DNA of 64,000 bases, from the NCBI RefSeq assembly GCF_900496975.1, contig NZ_UFQC01000035.1:1-64000 (forward strand). Direction: 5' to 3'. The stretch is from Achromobacter veterisilvae. GTDB taxonomy: Bacteria; Pseudomonadota; Gammaproteobacteria; Burkholderiales; Burkholderiaceae_B. Made by a program: the position numbers and the translations under genes. The notes beneath the pieces were generated by a model, which saw only the letters and a program-made list of their open reading frames with translations, made no database searches and was not told where the DNA came from. Positions 36,648-45,441 of the stretch are shown piece by piece; the stretch's first letter is position 1, and each line of letters opens with the position of its first letter.

Positions 36648-37427
36648 TCAGTCCGCCGCCGCGATCGCGGCGGCGATTTCGGCGGCCGCGGCCCGCATGG
36701 GTTCGCGGAATCCGGCCAGTTCGTCGAAGGCCACGCGCGCGCTGGGCACGGAAATCCCCAGGCCGGCGATGAGCTTGCCCTGCGCATCCCGGATGGGCAC
36801 GGCGCAGCCGACCACGCCGGCCATTACCTCTTCATTGCTTGCCGCCCATTGATCCTTGCGCACCTTGCGCACCACGCTGCGCAGGGTCTCCGCGGAAACG
36901 ATGGTGTTGGGCGCGAGCGGTTCGAGCGTGGCGTGGCCGAGCCACCATTCGAATTGTTCCTCGGGCATTTCGGACAGGAACAGCTTGCCTATTGACGTGC
37001 AGTACAGCGGCGAACGGTGTCCGTGGTCGAAGTACAGGCCCTGCGACCGCGTGGCGGTCGCCGAATCCACATAGAACACTTCGTCGTCCACCCGGCGGCC
37101 GAGCTGGCAATGCTCGCCGATGCGGTTGGACAGCGCGACCAGGATCTGGTGGCTCTGGTCGCCGCGCATGGCGGCCGAGACCGCGGCCATGCCCAGGTCG
37201 ACCAGGGCGGCGCCGACCGCGAGCTTCTTGCTGCCCAGCACGCGCTTGAGCAAGCGCCTTTCTTCCAGTTGCGCGACGAGCCGGTGCACGGTGGGCACCG
37301 GCAGGCCGCAGGCGGCGGCCACATCGGTCATGGTGAGGGCGCGGTCCGCATGCGCCACTACGTCGAGCACGTGCAGCAACCGGTCTAGGGGTTGATCCCT
37401 AGGGACAGCCTGTGAGTCGCTGATCAT
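36648..37427 (-). CDS. IclR-family transcriptional regulator
   Basis: 259 residues: winged HTH at about 15-75 (LLHVLDVVAHADRALTMTDVAAACGLPVPTVHRLVAQLEE) and the IclR effector domain (SPLYCTSIGKLFLSEM; AVPIRDAQGKLIAGLGISVP). The ATG at 37427 opens 90 bp from the divergent CoA-transferase gene, with a 23-bp palindrome between them. Presumed regulator of the 37517-45430 catabolic genes. Confidence 0.93.
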   Translation of the reverse strand: MISDSQAVPRDQPLDRLLHVLDVVAHADRALTMTDVAAACGLPVPTVHRLVAQLEERRLLKRVLGSKKLAVGAALVDLGMAAVSAAMRGDQSHQILVALSNRIGEHCQLGRRVDDEVFYVDSATATRSQGLYFDHGHRSPLYCTSIGKLFLSEMPEEQFEWWLGHATLEPLAPNTIVSAETLRSVVRKVRKDQWAASNEEVMAGVVGCAVPIRDAQGKLIAGLGISVPSARVAFDELAGFREPMRAAAAEIAAAIAAAD

Positions 37428-37450
37428 AATGAATCCAATTAGTGAAAGAA

Positions 37451-37473
37451 AAACTTCCAATATTCGGAAGTTT
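37451..37473. promoter_or_regulatory. IclR-type operator
   Basis: AAACTTCC (37451-37458), 7-base spacer, GGAAGTTT (37466-37473): perfect 8-bp arms. It sits 24 bp from the IclR ATG and 44 bp from the CoA-transferase ATG, where it could control both directions. The TTCC-N7-GGAA core resembles known IclR-family sites. Confidence 0.65.
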
Positions 37474-37516
37474 ATCACAGGGCAGATTTTCTTTCCAAGT
37501 GAGATCGGAACCCACC

Positions 37517-38764
37517 ATGTCCAGTTCCCCCGAAACCGTACCCAGCGCCGAACCGGCCGCGGCACTCTCTCGCAAGGGGCCGCTTGCGGGCCTGCGCGTC
37601 ATCGATGCGGGCAATATGATCGCCGGGCCGTTGGCGGCCACCCAGATGGCCGATTTCGGCGCCGACGTCATCAAGCTGGAATTGCCGGGCTCCGGCGATT
37701 CGATGCGCCACTGGACCCCGATGAAGGAGGGGCTGTCGCTGTGGTGGAAGGTGATCGCTCGCAATAAGCGGCTGATCACCCTGACCTTGTCCAATCCGCG
37801 CGGCCAGGAGCTGTTCCGGGAACTCATCCGCGAAGCCGACGTGCTGATCGAGAACTACCGTCCCGGCACGTTCGAGCGCTGGGGCCTGGGATACGACGAA
37901 CTGGCGCGTATCAATCCGCGCCTGGTCATGGTGCGCGTCTCGGGGTTCGGCCAGACCGGCCCCTACGCCAGGCGCGGCGGCTACGGCACGATCGCGGAAG
38001 CATTTTCGGGCATCCCGTCGTTCACCGGCGCGCCGGACCGGCCGCCCACGCTGCCGGGGTTTCCCATGGCCGATTCGGTGGCCTCCACCTTCGCGGCGAT
38101 GGCGGCGATGTTCGCCGTCTACAACCGCGATCACGGCAACGGGCAGGGCCAGGAGATCGACGTCAGCCTCTATGAGCCTTTGTTCCGGCTGGTCGAATCC
38201 CAGGTGATCGGCTTCGACCAGTTGGGCATCGTCAAGCAGCGGCTGGGCAATCGGCTGGCGGAGGATTCGCCGCGCAATACCTATCAGACGCTGGACGGGC
38301 GCTGGGTGGGTATTTCGGCCAGTTCGCAGCGCACGTTCGAACGCCTGGCCCAGGCGCTGGGCATGCCGGAACTCATTACCGATCCGCGCTTCGTCGACAA
38401 CGCCTCGCGCTGCGAACACGACACGGCGCTGGACGAGATCATCGCCGGCTGGTTCCGCGAGCGCGACTGCGCGGCTGTCATGGCGCTGTTCGAAGAGGCC
38501 GAGGTGGTCGCCGGGCCGGTGCTGGACATCAGCGACATCGTCCGCGACCCGCACTACCAGGCCCGCGAGAACATCGTGTCGGTGCCCGACGACGATTTCG
38601 GGCAGGTGCGCATGCAGGGGGTGGTGCCGCGTTTCCTGGACACCCCGGGAGAGGTGCGCCACGCCGGTCGCGCCCTGGGCGCCGACAACCGCGAAATCTA
38701 CCAGGGCCTGCTGGGCGTATCGCCGCAGGAATTCGACGCGCTGACCGCGCAGGGAGTGATCTGA
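37517..38764 (+). CDS. CaiB/BaiF class III CoA-transferase
   Basis: Moves CoA between carboxylic acids, probably activating the pathway substrate. 415 residues with family landmarks LAGLRVIDAGNMIAGPLAATQMADFGADVIKLE near the N-terminus, RNKRLITLTLSNPRGQ, IENYRPGTFERWGLGY, and the catalytic Asp D186 in PMADSVAST. The ATG at 37517 is used because the palindromic operator lies upstream of it; the frame is open further 5'. It shares TGATG with the next gene. Confidence 0.93.
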   Translation: MSSSPETVPSAEPAAALSRKGPLAGLRVIDAGNMIAGPLAATQMADFGADVIKLELPGSGDSMRHWTPMKEGLSLWWKVIARNKRLITLTLSNPRGQELFRELIREADVLIENYRPGTFERWGLGYDELARINPRLVMVRVSGFGQTGPYARRGGYGTIAEAFSGIPSFTGAPDRPPTLPGFPMADSVASTFAAMAAMFAVYNRDHGNGQGQEIDVSLYEPLFRLVESQVIGFDQLGIVKQRLGNRLAEDSPRNTYQTLDGRWVGISASSQRTFERLAQALGMPELITDPRFVDNASRCEHDTALDEIIAGWFRERDCAAVMALFEEAEVVAGPVLDISDIVRDPHYQARENIVSVPDDDFGQVRMQGVVPRFLDTPGEVRHAGRALGADNREIYQGLLGVSPQEFDALTAQGVI

Positions 38765-39924
38765 TGGCCGGGATGTTCGAAGGGGTGCGGATCGTGGGCG
38801 CGGGGCAGGCGCCCTACGCCAAGCGTTCGGAACGCGGCGTGCAGCGCCTGATGTACGAGGCGGGCGCGGCGGCGCTGGCCGACGCCGGGCTGCCGTGGAG
38901 CGCCGTGGACGGGCTGGCCGTCACCTGCTTCCTGCTGCCGCCCGACAATGCGCCGACGGTGGCCGAGCACTTTGGCATCGAGGCGCGCTTCCTGTTCCAG
39001 GGCCTGTATGGCGGCGCCTCGGGCATCATCGGCATGGCCCACGCGGCGCGCGCCATCCGCGACGGCGCCTGCGACGTGGCGCTGGTGCTTGCCGCGGACG
39101 CGTTCGACGTCGCCGCCCACAACGAAACCCTGGATCGTTTCAACGGCTCCATCAAGGAATACATGTCGCCGCAGGGGTTCGGCGGGGCCAACGGCATGTT
39201 CGCGCTGCATACCCGTCTGTATATGGAGCGGCATGGCGCGACGCCCGAGGATTTCGGCCGCTTCTGCGTGGCCTTGCGGGAGAACGCCCTGCGCAATCCC
39301 AACGCGCTGTTCAAGACCCCGCTCACGCTGGACGATTACCTGAACGCCAAGCCGATCGCGGATCCTCTGCGCCTGTACGACTGCGTCATGCCCTGCGTGG
39401 GCGGAGACGCCATCGTGCTGGCGTCGGAGCGGGTGGCCGCCGGGCTCAAGGGGCCGTCGCTGCGCATCCTGGCGGCGGAAGAAATCCACAACTACCCGGC
39501 CAACGATCCCTATGCCGTCCCGGGCGGCTGGTCGGGCCTGTCGAGCCGCCTCTACCAGCGTGCCGGCGTCGAACCTGCGCAGATGCAGTTCGCCCAACTG
39601 TACGACGATTACCCGGTCATGGCCTTCGTGCAGATGGAAGGGCTGGGGCTGTGCGAGCCCGGCCGCGCCCACGAGTACGTCCGCAACAACGACCTGAGCT
39701 GGCGCGGCGCGCTACCCGTCAACACCGGCGGCGGCCAGTTGTCGGCCGGCCAGGCCGGCGCCAGCGGCGGGATGATCGGCGTCTACGAGGCCGCGGCCCA
39801 GTTGCTGGGCCGCGCGCCGGGCCGGCAACTGGACTGCCGGCTGGGCCTGGTGTCCGGCTACGGCATGGTGGCCTACGGCCGCGGCCTGTGTTCCAGCGCC
39901 GCCATTCTCGAACGCGTCCACTGA
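38764..39924 (+). CDS. Thiolase-fold protein lacking thiolase catalytic residues (Ltp2-like aldolase candidate)
   Basis: 386 residues of the thiolase/SCP2 lipid-transfer superfamily. The usual CASG nucleophile motif reads GASG at 84-87, so Cys is Gly. The usual GHPxGASG motif reads GQAGASG, so the catalytic His is Gln. The third motif is GYGMVAYGRG, with Tyr where thiolases have Cys. Such degenerate thiolases paired with a DUF35 protein include the steroid side-chain aldolase Ltp2 (with ChsH2), which performs a retro-aldol cleavage using tyrosines. The DUF35 partner is the next gene. A retro-aldolase acting on a 3-hydroxyacyl-CoA made after CoA transfer is the best inference. Confidence 0.85.
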   Translation: MAGMFEGVRIVGAGQAPYAKRSERGVQRLMYEAGAAALADAGLPWSAVDGLAVTCFLLPPDNAPTVAEHFGIEARFLFQGLYGGASGIIGMAHAARAIRDGACDVALVLAADAFDVAAHNETLDRFNGSIKEYMSPQGFGGANGMFALHTRLYMERHGATPEDFGRFCVALRENALRNPNALFKTPLTLDDYLNAKPIADPLRLYDCVMPCVGGDAIVLASERVAAGLKGPSLRILAAEEIHNYPANDPYAVPGGWSGLSSRLYQRAGVEPAQMQFAQLYDDYPVMAFVQMEGLGLCEPGRAHEYVRNNDLSWRGALPVNTGGGQLSAGQAGASGGMIGVYEAAAQLLGRAPGRQLDCRLGLVSGYGMVAYGRGLCSSAAILERVH

Positions 39925-39933
39925 GGAGTCGAC

Positions 39934-40335
39934 ATGCTCAAGCCCCAACCGCGGATCAATGCCTTGAACCAGCCCTTCTGGCAGGGCTGCAACGAGGACC
40001 GGCTGATGATCCAGTACTGCGGCGCCTGCCGGCGGCACGTGTTCTATCCCCGCGTATGTTGCCCGTTCTGCCGCGAGGACGGCCTGCAATGGGTGTCGGC
40101 CAGCGGGCGCGGAAAAGTGATTTCGCACACCACGGTGCGCCGTACCCACCATGACGGCTTCAATGCGGAGGCGCCGTATGTATTCGCCGCCATCGAACTG
40201 GAAGAGGGGCCCTGCCTCTACGGCCAGTTGCCCGGCGCGCCGCTCGAAGGCGCGTCCCTGATCGGCCAGGCGGTGCTGGCCACCTTCGTCGAGCACGGTC
40301 CGGGCCAGAAGATCGCGGCCTTCCGCCTGGCTTGA
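39934..40335 (+). CDS. DUF35 OB-fold protein with zinc ribbon
   Basis: 133 residues. N-terminal rubredoxin-like zinc ribbon with C29, C32, C43 and C46 (CGAC...CPFC), then an OB-fold (GKVISHTTVRR, YVFAAIELEEGPCLYGQL). These proteins bind acyl-CoA ligands and form complexes with thiolase-like partners, here the gene 9 bp upstream. The pair probably forms one heteromeric enzyme. Confidence 0.9.
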   Translation: MLKPQPRINALNQPFWQGCNEDRLMIQYCGACRRHVFYPRVCCPFCREDGLQWVSASGRGKVISHTTVRRTHHDGFNAEAPYVFAAIELEEGPCLYGQLPGAPLEGASLIGQAVLATFVEHGPGQKIAAFRLA

Positions 40336-40362
40336 GGCGCAATCCTTTCTGGTAGACCTGCC

Positions 40363-41517
40363 ATGTCCGATTTCCATGCTTGCGCCGCGGTGCGCGAGGA
40401 TTTTCCCGCCAGTTCCCGGATGTTGTACCTGGATACCGCCCACCAGTCGCCGCTGGCCGGCAGCGTGCGCCAGGCGCTGGAGGCCTTCTATCAAGAGGCC
40501 AGCGCCTGCGGCGGCCCCAAGCCGGTCTGGCTCGAGCGGGTGGAGCAGGTGCGCGCCCGCGTCGCCGCCTTCCTCGGCGCGCAGGCGGGAGAGCTTGCAT
40601 TCACCAAGAACACCTCGGAAGGCTTGAACATCGCGGCCAACGCCATCGATTTCAAGCCGGGCGACAACGTGCTGCTGATCGAGGGCGATCATCCCAACAA
40701 CGCTTATGCCTGGCTGAACCTGAAACGGCGCGGGGTGGAAGTGCGCTTCGTCAAACTGGACCGGGGAGTGGCCGACGCCGCCTTGTTCGCGCCGCGCGTG
40801 GACGCGCGCACCCGGGCCATCTCGCTGTCTCACGTCACCTTCCATGCCGGCCATCGCCATGACGTGGCCGACGTCGGGCGGCTGTGCCGCGAGCGCGGGA
40901 TCTACCTGGTGGTGGATGCGATGCAGTCGGTCGGCGTGCTGCCGGTCGATGTCAAGGCTATGGGCGTGTCCATGCTGGCCGCCGGCTGCCACAAGGGGCT
41001 GCTGGTGCCGCAGGGGCTGGGCCTGCTGTACGTGGACGCGGCGCTGACCGAACTGCGGCCGGTCTATCTGGCCACGGCCGGGCTGGCGCGCCCGCCGGCC
41101 GATCTCATCGCCGATCCCGACGACCTGGCCTTGCGCGAGGATGCCGGCCGCTTCGAGATCGGCAACTACAACCTGGCGGACATCCACGCGCTGGATGCCG
41201 CGCTGGATCTCATCGCCGGCGTGGGCATCGCCAACATCGAGCGCCACGTGCTGGCGCTGGGCGACCGCCTGATCGAACGCATGGACGCGCTGGGCGTGGG
41301 CCTGGCGGGCCCGCGCGAACGCGCTCGCCGCGCGCACATCTACGTGCTGGATCTGCCCGCCGAACGATGGGCGGGCTACCTGGCGCAGCAGGGCGTGCGC
41401 GTTTCGCCGGAACGCGACGGGGTGCGCGTGTCGTTCGGCGTATTCAATACCCCGGACGACGTCGATCGCGTCGCCGGGATCATCGCCGCCGGCTTGCAGG
41501 CGCCGGCGTCGGCTTGA
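40363..41517 (+). CDS. Class V aminotransferase / cysteine desulfurase-like PLP enzyme
   Basis: 384 residues, fold type I. Landmarks: YLDTAHQSP near the N-terminus, TKNTSEGLN at 81-89, VVDAMQSVG with D185 and Q188, and the PLP lysine K211 in GCHKGLLVPQG. The reactive loop Cys of cysteine desulfurases is not seen, so an aminotransferase, epimerase or kynureninase-like activity is more likely. It follows DUF35 by 27 bp and precedes an amino acid importer, fitting catabolism of an amino compound. Confidence 0.85.
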   Translation: MSDFHACAAVREDFPASSRMLYLDTAHQSPLAGSVRQALEAFYQEASACGGPKPVWLERVEQVRARVAAFLGAQAGELAFTKNTSEGLNIAANAIDFKPGDNVLLIEGDHPNNAYAWLNLKRRGVEVRFVKLDRGVADAALFAPRVDARTRAISLSHVTFHAGHRHDVADVGRLCRERGIYLVVDAMQSVGVLPVDVKAMGVSMLAAGCHKGLLVPQGLGLLYVDAALTELRPVYLATAGLARPPADLIADPDDLALREDAGRFEIGNYNLADIHALDAALDLIAGVGIANIERHVLALGDRLIERMDALGVGLAGPRERARRAHIYVLDLPAERWAGYLAQQGVRVSPERDGVRVSFGVFNTPDDVDRVAGIIAAGLQAPASA

Positions 41518-41583
41518 GTAGAAGTGCCGCCTGCCATGCTAATCGCCCGGTCCCGAGGCCTGGCTTTACACAAGGGGTATGAC

Positions 41584-42486
41584 ATGAAAAACAGCACGTT
41601 CTCCCGCTACGCCACCGCCTGCGCGCTGGCGCTGGGCCTGTCGTCCGCCTGGGCCCAGGATCCGGGACCCACCCTGCAGAAGATCAAGGAGACCGGATCG
41701 GTGACGCTGGGCTACCGCGAATCCTCGGTGCCGTTTTCCTTCCTGGACGGCCAGCAGAAGCCGGTGGGCTTCTCGCTGGACCTGTGCGCGGCCATCGTCG
41801 ACCGCATCAAGCAGCAGTTGGGCCTGTCCAGCCTGGCGGTCAAGCAGGTGGCGGTGAATTCCTCCAACCGCATCCCGCTGGTGGTCAACGGCACCGTGGA
41901 CATCGAATGCGGCGGCACGGCCAACAATCTGGCGCGGCAGAAGCAGGTGTCCTTCTCGGTGGCCACGTTCGCCAGCCAGCCGCGCTGGCTGGTGCGCGCC
42001 GATTCCGGCCTGAAGCAGCCGGCCGATCTCAAGGGCAAGACGGTGGTGGTGACGCAGGGCTCGAACGCCGTGGGCTTCGTGCGCGCCGCCAACGACAAGG
42101 AGAAGCTGGGCATGAACGTGATCCAGGCCAAGGACCACGGCGAATCCATGCTGACCCTGAGCAACGGGCGCGCCGTCGCCTTCCTGGAGGACGACATCCT
42201 GCTGGCCGGCGAGCGCGCCAATTCGCGCGATCCGGCGGCCTTCGTTTTCCTGGAGGGCGGCTACGATCCGGGCTACTACGGCCTGATGTTCAAGAAAGAC
42301 GACGCGCCCTTCAAGGCCCTGGTGGACGGCGTGCTGACCGGGATGATGAAGGACGGCTCGTTCGAGCAGGCCTACCGCAAGTGGTTCGAATCGCCCATTC
42401 CGCCGCGCAACGTCAACCTGAGTTTCCCGGTTCCGGAGCGGCTGCGGGAACGCATCGCCTCGCCCAGCGACAAGGTCGATTTCTGA
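41584..42486 (+). CDS. Family 3 solute-binding protein, polar amino acid importer (GltI-like)
   Basis: 300 residues. Signal peptide to about residue 24 (cleavage AWA-QDPG). The mature part begins TLQKIKETGSVTLGYRESSVPFSFLDG, the classic family 3 opening, and contains NSSNRIPLVVNGTVDIECG and GKTVVVTQGSNAV. Closest in pattern to glutamate/aspartate receptors. The ATG at 41584 follows AGGGG; the upstream open frame would bury the signal peptide. Followed by two permeases and an ATPase. Confidence 0.92.
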   Translation: MKNSTFSRYATACALALGLSSAWAQDPGPTLQKIKETGSVTLGYRESSVPFSFLDGQQKPVGFSLDLCAAIVDRIKQQLGLSSLAVKQVAVNSSNRIPLVVNGTVDIECGGTANNLARQKQVSFSVATFASQPRWLVRADSGLKQPADLKGKTVVVTQGSNAVGFVRAANDKEKLGMNVIQAKDHGESMLTLSNGRAVAFLEDDILLAGERANSRDPAAFVFLEGGYDPGYYGLMFKKDDAPFKALVDGVLTGMMKDGSFEQAYRKWFESPIPPRNVNLSFPVPERLRERIASPSDKVDF

Positions 42487-42502
42487 AGACGGCGGGGCGG
42501 CC

Positions 42503-43282
42503 ATGTTCAGCGTGCTATTCGAGGAAGTGCCGGAAGGCGGCGAGCGTTATCTGGATTGGCTGATGACCGGACTGGGCTGGACGCTGTTCCTGGCCCTGGC
42601 GGGATGGGCGGTCGCCTTCGCGCTGGGCCTGGCCGTGGGTTGCGCGCGCACCGCGCGCAGGCCGCTGGTCGCCGCGCTGGCGCGGATCTACGTGGAGGTG
42701 TTCCGCAACATTCCGGTGATCGTGCAGATGTTCGTCTGGTACTTCGTCGTGCCGGAGCTGCTGCCGCGCGCCTGGGGCGACGCGGTCAAGGCCGTCCCAC
42801 CGCCTTGGGGCAGCGTCATCCCCGCGCTGCTGGGGCTGGCGCTGTACACGGCGGCGCGCGTGGCCGAGCAGGTCAAGGCCGGGATCGAAGCGCTGCCGCC
42901 GGGCCAGCGCCAGGCCGCCGAGGCGCTGGGCATGCGCAGCTTGCAGGTCTACCGCCTGGTGCTGTTGCCGCAGGCGCTGCGCATCATCATTCCCACCCTG
43001 ACCAGCGAGGTCATGGGCATTTTCAAGAACAGTTCGGTGGCGCTGACCATCGGCGTGCTGGAGCTGACGGCCCAGGCGCGCCAGATCAATGAGTTCACGT
43101 TCCAGACGTTTCAGGCCTTCGGCGCGGCGACGCTGCTGTACCTGCTGCTGGCCTGCCTGGTGTACGTCTGCATGCGCCTGATCGAAGGCCGCCTGCGCAT
43201 TCCGGGCCAGCAGGCGGATGCCGCGCCCAACCGTCCGGCGCGCGGCCGCATGCGCTGGCGCAAATCGTTCAAGGAGGTGTGA
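42503..43282 (+). CDS. Amino acid ABC transporter permease (GltJ-like)
   Basis: 259 residues, about five membrane segments. HisM/GltJ features: YVEVFRNIPVIVQMFVWYF and the EAA loop KAGIEALPPGQRQAAEALGM. The C-terminus is Arg-rich and holds the ribosome site (AGGAGG at 43272-43277) of the next gene. Part of the 41584-44758 importer. Confidence 0.93.
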   Translation: MFSVLFEEVPEGGERYLDWLMTGLGWTLFLALAGWAVAFALGLAVGCARTARRPLVAALARIYVEVFRNIPVIVQMFVWYFVVPELLPRAWGDAVKAVPPPWGSVIPALLGLALYTAARVAEQVKAGIEALPPGQRQAAEALGMRSLQVYRLVLLPQALRIIIPTLTSEVMGIFKNSSVALTIGVLELTAQARQINEFTFQTFQAFGAATLLYLLLACLVYVCMRLIEGRLRIPGQQADAAPNRPARGRMRWRKSFKEV

Positions 43283-43287
43283 CGGCC

Positions 43288-43980
43288 ATGAACAGCTTCG
43301 ACTTCGGCGCCATCGAGCGGGCCGCGCCCTATCTGCTGGAGGGGCTGGGCTTTTCGCTGCAGTTGACCGTCAGCAGTTTCGTCGGCGGGCTGGTGCTGGG
43401 CGTGGCGCTGGCGCTGGCGCGCCACCTGCGCGTGCCGGTGCTGGCGCCGCTGGCCACCGCCTACATCACCCTGATGCGCGCCATCCCGCTCATCATGGTG
43501 CTGTTCTGGTTTTTCTTCCTGGTGCCCATGCTGCTCATGTGGGCCACCGGCGCGGCGCGGCCGGTGCCGGTGGGGCCGGTGTACACCGCCTTCATCACGT
43601 TCGCGATGTTCGAGGCGGCCTATTACGCCGAGATCATCCGGGCAGGCCTCAATGCCGTGCCCAAAGGGCAGTACGAGGCCTGCCGGGCGTTGTCCATGTC
43701 CACGGCCAAGACCTACTGGCTGGTCATCCTGCCGCAGGTGCTGCGTTCGGTCAGCCCCATCCTGCTGACCCAGACCATCATCCTGTTCCAGGATACCTCC
43801 CTGGTCTACGTGCTCTCGATCACCGACATGCTGGGCGCGGCGTCGAAAATCGCGCAGCGCGACGCCAGCCTGGTGGAGATGTACCTGACCATCGCGGCGA
43901 CCTACCTGTTGATTTGCGTCGTGGCCTCGCAGGCCGTCGCCTATCTCCGCAAACGCAATACCCCGGCCGCGCATGCCTGA
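43288..43980 (+). CDS. Amino acid ABC transporter permease (GltK-like)
   Basis: 230 residues, five membrane segments, with [17 protein letters not shown] and the EAA loop [20 protein letters not shown]. The ATG at 43288 is preferred over an in-frame GTG at 43279 because AGGAGG at 43272-43277 leaves only one base before the GTG but ten before the ATG. Second membrane subunit of the importer. Confidence 0.93.
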   Translation: MNSFDFGAIERAAPYLLEGLGFSLQLTVSSFVGGLVLGVALALARHLRVPVLAPLATAYITLMRAIPLIMVLFWFFFLVPMLLMWATGAARPVPVGPVYTAFITFAMFEAAYYAEIIRAGLNAVPKGQYEACRALSMSTAKTYWLVILPQVLRSVSPILLTQTIILFQDTSLVYVLSITDMLGAASKIAQRDASLVEMYLTIAATYLLICVVASQAVAYLRKRNTPAAHA

Positions 43981-44008
43981 GCGCCCCGGCCCCACCTGGA
44001 GAACGATC

Positions 44009-44758
44009 ATGAGCCCGATCACCGCCACGCCCGCCGTCCAGTTGCGCCGGCTGAACAAGCACTACGGCGAGTTCCACGTCCTGAAGGACATCGACCTGGA
44101 GGTGGCCCAGGGCGAGCGCGTCATCGTCTGCGGACCTTCCGGGTCGGGCAAATCCACCATGATCCGCTGTGTCAACGGGCTGGAAAGCTATACCGATGGC
44201 GAGGTGCTGGTGCTGGGCCACGCCCTGGCCCACGAGGGCGCGGCGCTGTCGCGCGCCCGCCAGGAGGTGGGCATGGTGTTCCAGAGCTTCAACCTGTTTC
44301 CCCACCTGACGGTATTGGAGAACTGCATGCTGGCGCCGGTGCATTGCCAAGGGGTGTCGCGGGCCGAAGCACGCGAGCGCGCCTCGCACTACCTGGACCG
44401 GGTGCGCATCGCCAACCAGGCGGGCAAGTATCCCGGCCAGTTGTCCGGCGGGCAGCAGCAGCGCGTGGCGATCGCGCGAGCGCTGTGCATGCGGCCTAAA
44501 GTCATGCTGTTCGACGAGCCGACCTCCGCCCTGGACCCCGAGATGGTCAAGGAAGTGCTGGATACCATGCTGGCGCTGGCGGCCGATGGCATGACCATGA
44601 TCTGCGTCACCCATGAAATGGGCTTTGCGCGGCAGGTTGCCGACCGGGTGGTCTTCATGGATGAAGGACTGGTGGTCGAGCAGGGCTGCCCCAGGCAGCT
44701 CTTCGACGCCCCGGTCCATGAGCGCACGCGGCGCTTCCTGGAGCAGGTGCTGCATTGA
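44009..44758 (+). CDS. Amino acid ABC transporter ATP-binding protein (GltL-like)
   Basis: 249 residues with Walker [10 protein letters not shown], signature [15 protein letters not shown], Walker [15 protein letters not shown] and H-loop CVTHEM. These follow the polar amino acid ATPase pattern exactly, including the early [16 protein letters not shown]. The ATG at 44009 follows GGAG. It completes the importer encoded from 41584. Confidence 0.96.
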   Translation: MSPITATPAVQLRRLNKHYGEFHVLKDIDLEVAQGERVIVCGPSGSGKSTMIRCVNGLESYTDGEVLVLGHALAHEGAALSRARQEVGMVFQSFNLFPHLTVLENCMLAPVHCQGVSRAEARERASHYLDRVRIANQAGKYPGQLSGGQQQRVAIARALCMRPKVMLFDEPTSALDPEMVKEVLDTMLALAADGMTMICVTHEMGFARQVADRVVFMDEGLVVEQGCPRQLFDAPVHERTRRFLEQVLH

Positions 44759-44851
44759 TCGGCCCGGAAGGGGGCTGCCGGCCGCCGCGTCCGGGTGAAA
44801 TGCGGAGGCCGCCGTGCTAGATTCAGATACCTCTTCCATGGCGCAGCCATC

Positions 44852-45430
44852 ATGCCGCGACACACCGAACCCGCGATCGTCCCGGCGCGCACCGCGCTGC
44901 TGGTGATGCACTACCAGACGGACATCATGGCGCTGTTCCCCGCGGTGGCGCCGACCCTGCTGGCCAATGCCCGCGAGCTTTGCGATGCCGCGCGGCGCGC
45001 GGGCGTCGCGATCTATTTCGCGCGGATCGGGTTCAGCGCGGGCTATCCGGAGGTCAGTCCGCTGAACAAGAACGGGCAGGGGATCAAGAGGCTGGGCCTG
45101 TTCCTGGATGACGAGATTTCTCCGGAGCTGGGCCGGCGGGCCGGCGAGCCGCTCATCCTGGCGCACCGGGCCAGCGTGTTCTTCGGCACCGATCTGGAAC
45201 TGCGGCTGTCGGCGGCGGGGGTGGATACGCTGCTGATGGCGGGCATCGCGTCCACGGGCGTGATGCTGTCGTCGGTCGCCTATGCGAGCGACGCGGATTT
45301 CCGGCTGTACACCGTCAAGGATTGCTGCTTCGATCCGGACCCGGTCGTGCACGAACACCTGTTCGCGACGGCGTTCGAGTCCCGCACGACGGTGCTGTCC
45401 CTGGCCGAGGCCTTGTCCCTGCTGGCGTAG
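44852..45430 (+). CDS. Isochorismatase-like hydrolase without the catalytic Asp and Cys
   Basis: 192 residues of the isochorismatase/cysteine hydrolase fold. The first-strand motif, normally LLVxDxQ, reads LLVMHYQ, so the usual Asp is H20. The GxAT..C motif reads GIASTGVML with no Cys. C-terminal LYTVKDCCFDPDPVVHEHLF is otherwise typical. Isochorismatases also lack the Cys, so a non-amidase role is possible. It lies 93 bp after the ATPase and may be the last gene of the island. The ATG at 44852 has no strong ribosome site. Confidence 0.8.
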   Translation: MPRHTEPAIVPARTALLVMHYQTDIMALFPAVAPTLLANARELCDAARRAGVAIYFARIGFSAGYPEVSPLNKNGQGIKRLGLFLDDEISPELGRRAGEPLILAHRASVFFGTDLELRLSAAGVDTLLMAGIASTGVMLSSVAYASDADFRLYTVKDCCFDPDPVVHEHLFATAFESRTTVLSLAEALSLLA

Positions 45431-45441
45431 CGGCGGCGCCC

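Noticed and set aside
38764-39924. Acetyl-CoA acetyltransferase activity
   Set aside because: The nucleophilic Cys, the catalytic His and the third-motif Cys are all replaced.
40363-41517. Cysteine desulfurase for Fe-S assembly
   Set aside because: No reactive Cys loop is visible and no suf/isc genes are near; context is catabolic.
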